Origin: Clostridiales bacterium
GTDB lineage: Bacteria; Bacillota; Clostridia; Saccharofermentanales; Saccharofermentanaceae
Direction of reading: 5' to 3'
NCBI GenBank assembly: GCA_017551625.1
Contig: JAFZLF010000035.1
Coordinates: 1 to 64,000, forward strand
Length of the DNA: 64,000 bases
Shown: piece by piece, positions 16,667 through 25,622 of the stretch
Layout: the number at the start of each line of letters is the position of its first letter
Numbering within the stretch: the stretch's first letter is position 1
Program-made: the position numbers and the translations under genes
Notes under the pieces: model-generated
The model's input: the letters and a program-made list of their open reading frames with translations, nothing else
Database searches by the model: none
Told to the model about the DNA's origin: nothing

Positions 16667-18544
16667 TTATTTCTCCACCTTATCCCCTTCTTTTACCGTC
16701 TGGGGATTCGTGATAACGATCGTACTGATACTCGGCACAGACTGTTCTTCACTGATCGGGGCAATGATCGCAAACTCGCGGTCATAGTCCTTGACCTGCA
16801 CCGTGTAGCCTCGCGCATAGCCGCTCTCATTTACATAGATCGTCGCGATACCACGGTCATAATCCGCATCGACCAGCGCGGATACCGGAACACGGATACC
16901 ACTGGTCTTGGTCTGTACGATCTCGATATTGACCGTACGGCGGTCCAGCAGACGCTCCACCTGATTCGCCGTCTTAAAGACGATCAGCAGACCCTTACGC
17001 GTCACGGAACTTCTCACTACTTCACAATCCGAGATAGAGATCCCCTCTGAAGGAATACGGATCACGTGTGTGGAGCCCAGCTTAAATTCTTCCATCGGGG
17101 CGTTCTCCAGTTCACATGCGAAGTATTGCACATCGTTCTGAACGATACGCAGGATCGGTTCATTCTGTTTGACACTCAGATCACCGGTGATAATACTATT
17201 CGACTCTTTGATCAGGGAATCACACTTTGTGTCGACCATATCCATCAGAAGATCCAGAGTAATATCGGTCTCATGACCATCGAGTTTATACGATACGATC
17301 CCCGGAGAATCTGCATAGACCGAATTCGCACGGTTCTCCAACTGGTTCTGAAGCGCGGATTCGCTCCCGCGCAAGGCCGCTAGCTGTTCATCGCCGAAAT
17401 CGACACTCTGAAGATCTGTATCTCTCTTCTCCATCAGTACGCGGATCGATGACGAATAACTGGTCATGTTACTGAGTTTCATCTGCATGGTATCCTGACG
17501 TATCGTCGTAATGATCGGTTTGATCTCTTCATTGGTCTCGTTGAAGATCGTCTTGGCGGCGACGCCCTTTCCCTGCAGCATCAGCTGTCGTTCCCGATCG
17601 ACGATCTGCTGCTCGACATTATGAAGCTCCGTCAGTGTCGACTCCATACCTTCGGGAATAACCATGGCCAGAAGCTGTCCCTTGGCGACACGGCTGCCCT
17701 CTGTTGCCTGACTGAGAAGTGAACCCGTATGTGTCGAGGTCATCACCGTCTCTTCACGAACGACGAGCGCAGTGGCGCCGAGCGTATGCTCGATCGTTCC
17801 TTCCGTTGCAAAAGCATAGGTCGGTTTGGCGGCCACATAATCAACCACATACAGCACGGCGATGATCAACATTCCGACAAGGATCAGTATGCAGAGCAGA
17901 GAATTAAAAGCGGCGCGAAGACTGTCTCTTCTGCGTTTCTTGGCCATATGCTGTCTTCTGGCTTCGCCTACCTCAGGGTGGGTCTCCTCCAGCACATCCG
18001 GCACTTCCTTCGCCTTCTTCGCGGCTTCCGCTTCCGCCGCAGCAATAGCCGCCATCTCTTCCTTGCGTTTTTCCTTAAGCTTGGCCTTCTGGAGATTCCT
18101 GTTCTTTCTTTCGACCTGGTGAACCTTCCACCATGACAATTTTCTCGCTCTGGCCGACGGGGAATCTTTCTCCGCCACTACAGTCTTCTTCGCATCCGTT
18201 TCATCTCCGAAGAGTGGTCTTCGGAATTGCGCCGGTACGGGATCATTATCCGGATTTTGCGGACGGTTCTCATGCGTCACTCCGGAGACGATCTTATTCT
18301 GCAGATCCAGCTCACGTTCTTTCTTCACGCTGCGGATCGGCGTCACATTCTTCTTATTCTCGGGTTCCTTGCGCGCGGACTCTTCGTTGCGGCTCGCCGG
18401 ACGGGCCGAAGAGGACGGACGTTTATTGTTATTCGGGCGATTGCCTGCATTCGGGCGCGCCATGTTATTCGGGCGCTTCCCGCTATTGGGCCGGTTGGCG
18501 TTATTCGGGCGTTTGCCGTTGTTCGGGCGCTTGCCGCTTCCCAT
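16667..18544 (-). CDS. HlyD-like membrane protein with Arg-Pro-Asn repeats
   Basis: The 625-residue protein starts with about 60 residues of repeated KRPNN/ARPN/NRPN units, then a basic-acidic Lys/Glu/Ala-rich cytoplasmic region and one membrane helix (about 214-236, AFNSLLCILILVGMLIIAV). The outside part resembles HlyD/RND adaptor proteins: a lipoyl-like half (GSLLSQATEGSRVAKGQLLAM), a helical hairpin (about 310-400) and a beta-barrel ending (IRVPVSALVD). Genes of this kind are common next to yggS and sepF in Clostridia, which suggests an envelope or division role, but no transporter partner is nearby. It is tightly packed between the PLP enzyme (one base) and yggS (one base). Confidence 0.75.
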   Translation of the reverse strand: MGSGKRPNNGKRPNNANRPNSGKRPNNMARPNAGNRPNNNKRPSSSARPASRNEESARKEPENKKNVTPIRSVKKERELDLQNKIVSGVTHENRPQNPDNDPVPAQFRRPLFGDETDAKKTVVAEKDSPSARARKLSWWKVHQVERKNRNLQKAKLKEKRKEEMAAIAAAEAEAAKKAKEVPDVLEETHPEVGEARRQHMAKKRRRDSLRAAFNSLLCILILVGMLIIAVLYVVDYVAAKPTYAFATEGTIEHTLGATALVVREETVMTSTHTGSLLSQATEGSRVAKGQLLAMVIPEGMESTLTELHNVEQQIVDRERQLMLQGKGVAAKTIFNETNEEIKPIITTIRQDTMQMKLSNMTSYSSSIRVLMEKRDTDLQSVDFGDEQLAALRGSESALQNQLENRANSVYADSPGIVSYKLDGHETDITLDLLMDMVDTKCDSLIKESNSIITGDLSVKQNEPILRIVQNDVQYFACELENAPMEEFKLGSTHVIRIPSEGISISDCEVVRSSVTRKGLLIVFKTANQVERLLDRRTVNIEIVQTKTSGIRVPVSALVDADYDRGIATIYVNESGYARGYTVQVKDYDREFAIIAPISEEQSVPSISTIVITNPQTVKEGDKVEK

Positions 18545-18545
18545 A

Positions 18546-19823
18546 TCAGTCCTTCTCCATCATTTCCGAGACGGCCATCATGACCGCCAGTTTCACCTGT
18601 TCAAATACCAGTCCGCCCTGCATATATACGAGGTACGGAGGTTTTACCGGACCATCAGCCGAGAGCTCGATCGACGCCCCCTGTACAAAAGCACCGGCTG
18701 CCATAACGACCTGCGCGTCATATCCGGGCATATCCCACGGTTCCGGCGACACGAAAGAGTCTACCGGTGAACAACTCTGTACTTTTCTACAAAAGTTTAC
18801 CATTTGTTTCTCGTCAGGGAAAGCCACACTTTGCACAATATCTCCGCGAAGGTCCGTCGAGGAAGGGGCGCAGCTACATCCCGCCATCTCCAACATCTTC
18901 GCCGCGAACACCGCCCCCTTCAGGGCTTCCGCCACCACATGCGGGGCCAGGAAGATGCCCTGTGCGATCTGTCTGTTAAAGCCGAGGCTTGGTCCGACAT
19001 GACTGCCGAGACCCGGCGCCGTGACTCGCTCGGCGACTCTTTCCACGAGATCCTTTCGTCCTGCAACATATGCGCCGGACGGGCAGATCCCCCCACCGGC
19101 GTTCTTGATGAGCGAACCTGCACATAGATCGGCGCCCAGCGCACACGGCTCCTGCGTCTCGACGAATTCGCCGTAACAGTTATCGACGAATACGATGATG
19201 TCTTCCCTTATTCCCTTCACCAGATCGACGACGGCCTTGATATCTTCTGCCCGCAGGGATCTTCTGGAGGTATACCCCTTTGATTTCTGCAGGAAAATCA
19301 CTTTCGTCTCGGGTTTGATCGCATTTCTGATCGCATCAAGATCCGGAGATCCGTCTTCTTTCAGCTGGACTTCGTTATACTTCATGCCGTAGTCCATGAG
19401 AGATCCTGTAAACTTGCCTTCTTTCTTCTCGACACCCAGTGCCGAAGCGAGCGTATCATACGGGCGTCCTGTTACGGCCAGCATCTCTTCGCCCGGTTTC
19501 AGGATGCCGAACAGGCATGCTACCAGGATCTGCGTGCCGCATGTCACCTGAATGCGGACATAGGCTGCTTCCGCTCCGAAGATCTCCGCATACATCTCTT
19601 CGATCTTCTCTCTTCCGATGTCGTCATAACCATAACCTGTGGTCGCGCCGAGGTGCGCCTCGGCAAAGCGCGCATTACGGAAAGCCTCCAGGACCCGGAG
19701 CTGGTTGATCTCACGTGTTTTTTCAATCTCACTAAATACAGAAGAAACGGTGGTCATCGCTTCTGAAGCCATTTGAACCACCGCATCCCGGATTCCGTAT
19801 TCGTTATAGGGAACCGAATTCAT
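18546..19823 (-). CDS. PLP-dependent lyase of the methionine gamma-lyase-like 'aluminium resistance' family
   Basis: The 425-residue protein matches the Met_gamma_lyase (Alum_res) family of fold-type I PLP enzymes. It shows HLGATTGYGYDDIGR near the N-terminus, the cofactor region VTCGTQILVACLFG, FVDNCYGEFVE, and a candidate PLP Lys in SLIKNAGGGICPSGAY. The physiological substrate is unproven; a sulfur amino acid is likely from family resemblance. Its ATG shares one base with the stop of the ACT gene upstream, which implies translational coupling. Confidence 0.87.
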   Translation of the reverse strand: MNSVPYNEYGIRDAVVQMASEAMTTVSSVFSEIEKTREINQLRVLEAFRNARFAEAHLGATTGYGYDDIGREKIEEMYAEIFGAEAAYVRIQVTCGTQILVACLFGILKPGEEMLAVTGRPYDTLASALGVEKKEGKFTGSLMDYGMKYNEVQLKEDGSPDLDAIRNAIKPETKVIFLQKSKGYTSRRSLRAEDIKAVVDLVKGIREDIIVFVDNCYGEFVETQEPCALGADLCAGSLIKNAGGGICPSGAYVAGRKDLVERVAERVTAPGLGSHVGPSLGFNRQIAQGIFLAPHVVAEALKGAVFAAKMLEMAGCSCAPSSTDLRGDIVQSVAFPDEKQMVNFCRKVQSCSPVDSFVSPEPWDMPGYDAQVVMAAGAFVQGASIELSADGPVKPPYLVYMQGGLVFEQVKLAVMMAVSEMMEKD

Positions 19824-20254
19824 CAGATGCCGTATACCTCCTCTGGGCTCAGGATACGGATCCCGGCTTCCTCGAATTTCTTGATGACCGGATCGAAATC
19901 CTGTACACGGATCACCATGACCGCATCAGACGACTTTCTGCCTACGAAACCATAGATATATTCCATCGATTCGCCTGTCTCCGAGAACTTGGTCAGTGTC
20001 GCGTCGAGCGTACCCGCCTTATCCGGAATCGCGATCGCAAGAACCGGAGTCATACTTACCGTAAATCCGGCCTCGGTCAGAACCATGACCGCCTCTTCCG
20101 GCTTATCAAGGATCATACGGAGAATCCCGTAATCTGTCGAGTCGGCAACAAAAAGCGCACGGATATCGATATTGGCCTTGCCCAGTACCTTCGTCACCTC
20201 AGCGAGACGGCCGAAGGAATTCTCCAGAAAAACATTGATCTGTTTCACTAACAT
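19823..20254 (-). CDS. Tandem ACT-domain protein
   Basis: The 143-residue protein consists of two ACT modules (about 1-68 and 70-138). The first opens with KQINVFLENSFGRLAEVTKVL and the second with VLAIAIPDKAGTLDATL. ACT domains bind amino acids and regulate enzymes or transporters. This stand-alone type is typically found beside indolepyruvate ferredoxin oxidoreductase genes, as here (53 bases after iorB), and probably senses an amino acid linked to that pathway. Confidence 0.9.
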   Translation of the reverse strand: MLVKQINVFLENSFGRLAEVTKVLGKANIDIRALFVADSTDYGILRMILDKPEEAVMVLTEAGFTVSMTPVLAIAIPDKAGTLDATLTKFSETGESMEYIYGFVGRKSSDAVMVIRVQDFDPVIKKFEEAGIRILSPEEVYGI

Positions 20255-20306
20255 ATGGGAGTCCTCCTTATTTGTTCTGTTTCTATTATACCGTAATCTC
20301 GTCTCT

Positions 20307-20903
20307 TTATGCGAGGAAATCTCTTCCCTTGTTAAAAGCTTCGATATTCATCGGGATCAGCTTCGCCTTCGCGGCAAATGCCTCGTTAATGGCTTCTTCC
20401 CAAAGCTCCTTCGGGAAGTCCATACCGGCAGAGAGCGCACCGACCATGACCATGTTTACGGCCTTACTGCTGCCACAGGATAGTGCGGCCGAGAGCGCGT
20501 CAAATTCCACGATCTTCGCATTACCGGAAGCGGAAGCATCGAGCGCATCCTTGATGTTCGCCGGATACTCGGCATTTCCGAGAAGTACCGGCAGGCTCTT
20601 GATCTTCTGGGAATTTACAAGGAGCACGCCATCTTTCTTGAGGAGGTTTGCCCAGCGGACCGCCTCCACTTCTTCGAAAGCGAGCACATAGTCGGCCATG
20701 CCTTCTTCAATGATCGGAGAATAGACCTTCTCACCCATTCTTACGTATGTGATAACGGAACCGCCGCGCTGGCTCATGCCGTGTACTTCCGAAACCTTGA
20801 TGTCGAGGCCGAGCTTCATGGCGAGGATGCCGAGGAGCTTACCGGCAATCAGAGTTCCCTGTCCGCCGACACCGGCGAGTACGATTGAAATATCCTTTGC
20901 CAT
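20307..20903 (-). CDS. iorB: Indolepyruvate ferredoxin oxidoreductase, beta subunit
   Basis: IorB is the gamma-type domain (198 residues) of the enzyme that oxidatively decarboxylates arylpyruvates to aryl-acetyl-CoA with ferredoxin. Motifs are VLAGVGGQGTLIAGKLLG and EVHGMSQRGGSVITYVRMG. ATG 20903 is chosen because GGAGG lies nine bases upstream and the iorA stop is one base before it; a longer frame of ten codons would sit inside iorA. Confidence 0.95.
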   Translation of the reverse strand: MAKDISIVLAGVGGQGTLIAGKLLGILAMKLGLDIKVSEVHGMSQRGGSVITYVRMGEKVYSPIIEEGMADYVLAFEEVEAVRWANLLKKDGVLLVNSQKIKSLPVLLGNAEYPANIKDALDASASGNAKIVEFDALSAALSCGSSKAVNMVMVGALSAGMDFPKELWEEAINEAFAAKAKLIPMNIEAFNKGRDFLA

Positions 20904-20904
20904 A

Positions 20905-22674
20905 TTACGCTTCCTCCTTCTTAGAGAGTGCATCGAACTTACACATGTTGATGCAGAGACCGCAAGCGTTACATGCCTCCGGATCGATCACCGGCTTCTT
21001 ATCCTCGCCTGCGACGAGTGCCGGGCACATGATACGGGAGCAGGCACCGCATTTCTTACAGTTTTCTTCGTTCAGCACGATCGAGACGCCCTTCGGCTTC
21101 TTTCCAGTCGGGATCAGTGCGCACGGACGGCGTACGATGATTACGGATACGCATTCCTTCGCGATCTCTTCCTTAACGATTTTCTCGACTTCGTAAGTAT
21201 CGACCGGATCGACGGTTCTTACGGATGTAACACCCACGCTTCTGCAGAGTGTCTCGAGGTCGATCGCCGGAGCCGGCTGCAGACGGATGTTCTTACCGGA
21301 AGCCGGATTCTGCTGATGACCGGTCATACCCGTGATAGAGTTGTCGAGGATCATGACAGTGATACTACTCTGGTTATATACCGCGTTAATGAGGTTCGTG
21401 ATACCGGAATGCAGGAAAGTGGAGTCACCGATTACGGCAACAGTCTTCTTGCTGTCTTCTCCATCCGAAGCCTTGTCAAAGCCATGCGCCATGCCGACCG
21501 AAGCGCCCATGCAGACGGAAACATCCATCGCGGCTGTCGGCGGCAGGGTACCGAGCGTATAGCATCCGATATCGCCCATGACCTGAACCTTCGCTCTGTT
21601 CAGAGCAAGGAACATACCCTTATGCGGGCAGCCTGCGCAGAGGAGCGGCGGACGGCCCGGCGCCTTCGGAAGCTTGTCGAGGTCCAGTGCTTTTTCCGGA
21701 AGCGCTTCGGAAGAAAGGACAGAACGGATCATTCTGGAATTGTATTCGCCCTGCAGTGTGAACAGGTCCTTACCTTCACAGGCAATACCTGCCGCCTTGA
21801 TCTCGGTCTCCATGAACGGATCAAGTTCTTCTACAACGACCAGACGGTCTACTTTAGAAGCGAAGTCACGGATCAGATCCATCGGCAGCGGCCATACGCA
21901 GCCGAGCTTCAGGACGGAAGCGGTCGGAACGCCCTCCTTCACGTACTGGTAAGATGCACCGGCCGTGATGATACCGAGCTTGGCATCGTTCATCTCTACC
22001 TTATGGATACCCATGCCGAGGAATTCTTCGTTAGAAGCCTTCGCGATATCCAGTGTTCTCTGCTCGACAACGACGTGACGCTTGATGGCCATAGCCGGCA
22101 TCATGACGTACTTGTTGACGTTCTTCTCATACGGCTTGACGACGATGTCTTCCGGATCAGAGAGCTCGACCAGAGAACGCGAATGGGAAACACGGGTATG
22201 CATGCGCAGGATCACAGGTGTATCGAATCTCTCGGAGAGTTCGAAAGCTTTCTTGGCGAAGTCCTTGCACTCCTGGCTGTCAGACGGCTCGAGGATCATG
22301 AGCTTCGCGGCGCGGCCGTAGTTACGGCTGTCCTGCTCGTCCTGGGAACTGTGCATGCCCGGGTCATCGGCGACTACGAATACCAGACCGCCGTTTACGC
22401 CCTCATAAGCAGCCGTAAACATCGGGTCAGCTGCTACGTTCATACCGACGTGCTTCATGCATGTCATCGCGCGAGCACCGCGGATGCTGGCACCGATGGC
22501 CACCTCGGATGCGACCTTCTCGTTTGTCGCCCACTCGCAGTAGATGCGGTCGTAGGTGGCGATCGTCTCCGTGATTTCTGTACTCGGTGTACCCGGGTAG
22601 GAGGAAACGACCTTCACTCCTGCCTCATAGGCACCGCGTGCAACAGCTTCATTACCTAACATAATCTGTTTCAC
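20905..22674 (-). CDS. iorA: Indolepyruvate ferredoxin oxidoreductase, alpha subunit
   Basis: The 589-residue subunit combines a pyruvate-binding domain (SYPGTPSTEI near residue 25) and a TPP domain (GDIGCYTLG, then GDSTFLHSGITNL and LDNSITGMTGHQQNP). At the C-terminus are two 4Fe-4S clusters (CKKCGACSRIMCP and CNACGLCINMCK). It catabolises the transamination products of aromatic amino acids, or runs in reverse to make them. It follows a sodium symporter gene by 100 bases and is followed by iorB and an ACT regulator; the phenylacetate-CoA ligase gene often found here is absent. Confidence 0.96.
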   Translation of the reverse strand: MKQIMLGNEAVARGAYEAGVKVVSSYPGTPSTEITETIATYDRIYCEWATNEKVASEVAIGASIRGARAMTCMKHVGMNVAADPMFTAAYEGVNGGLVFVVADDPGMHSSQDEQDSRNYGRAAKLMILEPSDSQECKDFAKKAFELSERFDTPVILRMHTRVSHSRSLVELSDPEDIVVKPYEKNVNKYVMMPAMAIKRHVVVEQRTLDIAKASNEEFLGMGIHKVEMNDAKLGIITAGASYQYVKEGVPTASVLKLGCVWPLPMDLIRDFASKVDRLVVVEELDPFMETEIKAAGIACEGKDLFTLQGEYNSRMIRSVLSSEALPEKALDLDKLPKAPGRPPLLCAGCPHKGMFLALNRAKVQVMGDIGCYTLGTLPPTAAMDVSVCMGASVGMAHGFDKASDGEDSKKTVAVIGDSTFLHSGITNLINAVYNQSSITVMILDNSITGMTGHQQNPASGKNIRLQPAPAIDLETLCRSVGVTSVRTVDPVDTYEVEKIVKEEIAKECVSVIIVRRPCALIPTGKKPKGVSIVLNEENCKKCGACSRIMCPALVAGEDKKPVIDPEACNACGLCINMCKFDALSKKEEA

Positions 22675-22774
22675 TATGCGTACCTCGTTTCTATGTTCTA
22701 TGATATTAGATCATCTAAATGACACCAGAATATTGTACCACGAAAACGGCATCCGCGAGAGGTCAAATGTCCGA

Positions 22775-24415
22775 TTACGCGTCGTCCTTGACAGACTTGT
22801 CGACGCCCTTTCTGTCGAGTTTCGGAGAAATAACATCTTCCGGCATATCGGCAAAAGCTCTGTCGACGACTTTCTTGTCAAGTTTCGGGGAGATCCAGGA
22901 TACGATCGGAACCAGGATGATGCCGAATACCATGGCAAAAGCACCTGCATTGATCGGGGATGCGAGATTGATCGGAAGTCCGGTCGGGAACTTGAAGTTG
23001 TGTCCGAAGAGCGCGCCGTTACTTAAAATCAGGTGGGATACGGTAATACTGACACCACTGATGAAGCTTGCCCAGACAGCTGCCTTTGTTACGCCCTTCC
23101 AGAAGAGGCCATAGAGGAACGGAGCCAGGAAAGATCCGGCCATCGCGCCCCAGGAGATGGACATCAGTTTTGTGATGTAGACATCGTTGCTGTGGTAAGA
23201 GTAAAGTGCCAGAAACATGGATACCAGTACGAAGAAAGCAAGAAGGATACGGATGGTTGTGACCTTCTTCTTCTCATTCATATCTTTGATGACATTATCG
23301 GCCAGCACATCGAGCGTGATCGTGGAGCTGGATGTAAGTACCAGAGAGGTCAGAGTGGACATGGAAGCCGAGAGAACCAGAACGACGAGGATCGCGACCA
23401 GAAGTGTCGGGATCGCCATGTCGAGGATAATCGGCATGATCTTGTCCATATTGAGTCCGCCGGAAGCAGTCTTAATGTCATCCGCCGTGACGAAGATACG
23501 GGCGAAACCACCCATGAAGTAAGAACCACCTGCGATGATGACCGCAAACACCGTGGAAACGATCGTAGCGGTATGTACGGACTTATCGTCCTTGATGGAG
23601 TAGAACTTCTGTACCATCTGCGGAAGACCCCATGTACCCAGAGAAGTCAGGATAACTACGCCGAGGAGGTTTAGCGGTTCAGGTCCGAAGAGCGAGGAAT
23701 ATACGCCTTGGAAAGAGGAACCGTTCGCAGCCGGGATCTTAGACAGTTCAGTCATAGAGTCCATCAGGCCGCCGTGATAGTTTAGTACGCAGATGATTGT
23801 GATCGTAATACCGACGATCATGATGAGACCCTGGATAAAGTCATTGATGGCCGTGGACATGTAGCCGCCGAGAATAACGTAGGTGGCCGCCAGGAGGCTC
23901 ATCACGATGATGCAGATCTCATAACCGTAAGAGATGCGGTCGAGACGAAGTGCCGAAGTGAAGAGATAAGAAAGACCATTAAATACGGAAGCGGTGTAAG
24001 GGATCATGAAGATGAAGATGATGATCGCCGCCGCGATACGCAGGGACTTCGAATCATAACGTTTGCCGAAGAAGTCCGGCATCGTATTTGTATTCAGTGT
24101 TTTGGTCATGATACGACAACGTTTGCCGAGGATGACCCAGGCCGCCAGAGAACCGATAAAGGCGTTACCCAGACCGATCCAGAGCGAAGACACACCGAAG
24201 TCCCAACCGAACTTACCGGCATAGCCGATGAAAATAACTGCGGAAAAATATGTGGCGCCGAAAGAGAACGCTGTGAGCCACGGTCCTACCTGCCTACCGC
24301 CAAGTACAAAAGAAGAAACATCTTTGGTGTTTTTTCTCGAGTACAAACCTACCGAGATGATCATTGCGAAGAACACGACAATGACGATCCCATACAAAAG
24401 ATCGAGAGAATCCAT
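22775..24415 (-). CDS. Sodium:solute symporter (SSS family)
   Basis: The 546-residue protein has about 13 membrane helices and the SSS signature layout (VGLYSRKNTKDVSSFVLGGR, ATYFSAVIFIGYAGKFG, YVILGGYMSTAINDFIQG). Members of this family carry Na+ with sugars, amino acids, carboxylates or pantothenate. The position ahead of iorAB suggests an aromatic or organic acid substrate, by context only. The cytoplasmic tail contains two similar segments, SPKLDKKVVDRAF and SPKLDRKGVDKSV, that look like an internal duplication. Confidence 0.88.
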   Translation of the reverse strand: MDSLDLLYGIVIVVFFAMIISVGLYSRKNTKDVSSFVLGGRQVGPWLTAFSFGATYFSAVIFIGYAGKFGWDFGVSSLWIGLGNAFIGSLAAWVILGKRCRIMTKTLNTNTMPDFFGKRYDSKSLRIAAAIIIFIFMIPYTASVFNGLSYLFTSALRLDRISYGYEICIIVMSLLAATYVILGGYMSTAINDFIQGLIMIVGITITIICVLNYHGGLMDSMTELSKIPAANGSSFQGVYSSLFGPEPLNLLGVVILTSLGTWGLPQMVQKFYSIKDDKSVHTATIVSTVFAVIIAGGSYFMGGFARIFVTADDIKTASGGLNMDKIMPIILDMAIPTLLVAILVVLVLSASMSTLTSLVLTSSSTITLDVLADNVIKDMNEKKKVTTIRILLAFFVLVSMFLALYSYHSNDVYITKLMSISWGAMAGSFLAPFLYGLFWKGVTKAAVWASFISGVSITVSHLILSNGALFGHNFKFPTGLPINLASPINAGAFAMVFGIILVPIVSWISPKLDKKVVDRAFADMPEDVISPKLDRKGVDKSVKDDA

Positions 24416-24499
24416 AATCTACCATCCTTCTGCTGCCGATCAAAATGACAGCCCTACAATTTAATACTACCCGAAAACGGGCGAAAAACTACATTTCAT

Positions 24500-24527
24500 A
24501 TAATATCAGAGAAAAATGAAGATGCAA
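24500..24527 (-). promoter_or_regulatory. Promoter for the symporter-ior operon
   Basis: On the minus strand TTGCAT (24527-24522), a 16-base spacer and TATTAT (24505-24500) lie about 85 bases before the symporter start. A small hairpin, CCCGAAAACGGG (24470-24481), lies in the resulting leader. This places structured element A upstream of, not inside, the symporter transcript. Confidence 0.5.
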
Positions 24528-24599
24528 GTCTTATTTCGTGCGAAGACACAGATTTCTGAAAAATTCCCTTTTCCACTTCTTCCGAGAAAATATAAGACA

Positions 24600-24680
24600 A
24601 AACGGAAAGGATATCTCATGAGAGACGAGTTTTGCGTCAGCAAACTGTCTGAAGTCTCGAATGACATATCCTTTCCGTTT
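24600..24680 (-). repeat. Conserved structured 3' element, copy A
   Basis: The outer arms AAACGGAAAGGATAT and ATATCCTTTCCGTTT pair perfectly over 15 bp. Inside, GAGAC (24622-24626) pairs with GTCTC (24654-24658) around a 27-base core (24627-24653), 24 of whose bases match the core of copy B at 46523-46549. The core itself can fold a 7-bp hairpin with one bulge (AGTTTGC and GCAAAACT on the minus strand). It begins 31 bases after the stop of the metallo-beta-lactamase-fold gene and is followed leftward by T-rich sequence. It probably works at least as a terminator, but the conserved core is not needed for that. Confidence 0.75.
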
Positions 24681-24711
24681 GAATTTCTATTATTTGGAAG
24701 AAGCGGAGATA

Positions 24712-25494
24712 CTACTCCAGAATGATTGTTTCTCCGCACGAAAGATAGTGCATCTTTTCTCCTACCTCATCTTTGAGGAACTGGTATTGTTCCGAGCCCG
24801 TACAGTGGCATGTGTAGTAATCGGCGCAGGAGTTCCGGATCGCTTTGACCGCATCGAGAAGTTTGTCCTCATCCCACAGTACTTCGTACTTCATGAAGTG
24901 GAATCCGCCGACCATAGCATCGAAACGGAAGGCGTAGATCAGGTTGATAAGCCCTCTGTGGGAGCATCCGCTGATAAGATAGTTCTTATACCCTTCCCGT
25001 ATCTGAAGATACATCTCATGCTCGAACTTCTCATTTTCCATGTATTTACCGCGTTTGACACGAAGGCCGTTCGTTTCGATCGGCACTTTTCGTTTAGGAA
25101 GCGTCACAAAAGACAGCTCACTGTCGATCCGGATATCCTCCCTGACCTTGATGAAACGCGGGTGTCCGTCCAATGTCGTATCGAGTCCGATGTACTCGTT
25201 TCTTCCGTTAAAGTGTGGTTCGAACACCTGTTCGTGCATGTATATATTGGCGATCTTGTTAACATCCAGAAATGTCTCGAGCCCTCCGCCGTGGTCATAA
25301 TGCCCGTGAGAAAGAAAAGCGATATCGACCATGCCCAGGTCTATGCCGAGGCTCTCCGCATTCTTCAGGAAGATCCCACTCGCACCGAAATCAAAGAGGA
25401 TCTTATGTTTTTCCGTCTCGATAAAGAGGCTCAATCCATGCTCGGAAGCAAGACCGCTATTACTTGTGTTTTCCGACAGGGCCGTGATTCTCAT
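24712..25494 (-). CDS. Metallo-beta-lactamase-fold hydrolase
   Basis: The 260-residue protein has the MBL metal motif LSHGHYDHGGG near residue 62. Later motifs are GCSHRGL, GGFHF and YTCHCTG, typical of the subgroup related to archaeal dihydropterin/RFA-P synthase-like proteins (a clade broadly annotated as MBL-fold metallohydrolases). All metal-binding His and Asp residues appear present, so it should be an active hydrolase. The substrate is unknown. It is a single gene with structured element A directly behind it. Confidence 0.88.
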   Translation of the reverse strand: MRITALSENTSNSGLASEHGLSLFIETEKHKILFDFGASGIFLKNAESLGIDLGMVDIAFLSHGHYDHGGGLETFLDVNKIANIYMHEQVFEPHFNGRNEYIGLDTTLDGHPRFIKVREDIRIDSELSFVTLPKRKVPIETNGLRVKRGKYMENEKFEHEMYLQIREGYKNYLISGCSHRGLINLIYAFRFDAMVGGFHFMKYEVLWDEDKLLDAVKAIRNSCADYYTCHCTGSEQYQFLKDEVGEKMHYLSCGETIILE

Positions 25495-25569
25495 TTCAGA
25501 CTCTCCTTAAACTTGCTGTTTTCATTATACCTCATCTGATCACCATCTCTCCTTCCGGCAAGAGAAAAA

Positions 25570-25596
25570 GGAGCCGTCCCCAAAGGACGACTCCTC
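25570..25596 (-). terminator. Terminator of the 25623-26711 lipoprotein gene
   Basis: AGGAGCCGTCC-CCAAA-GGACGACTCCT forms an 11-bp stem with one mismatch. Read leftward it ends in TTTTTCTCTT. Confidence 0.85.
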
Positions 25597-25622
25597 TTAA
25601 AAACCGTATCAAACAACTGAGA

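Noticed and set aside
20749..22659. 636-codon rightward open frame opposite iorA/iorB
   Set aside because: It lies wholly antisense to two confidently recognised genes, and its translation is rich in His/Arg without any family motif.
24600..24680. MITE or IS remnant as explanation for element A
   Set aside because: No target-site duplication is visible, outer arms differ entirely between copies A and B, and only the inner core is conserved.
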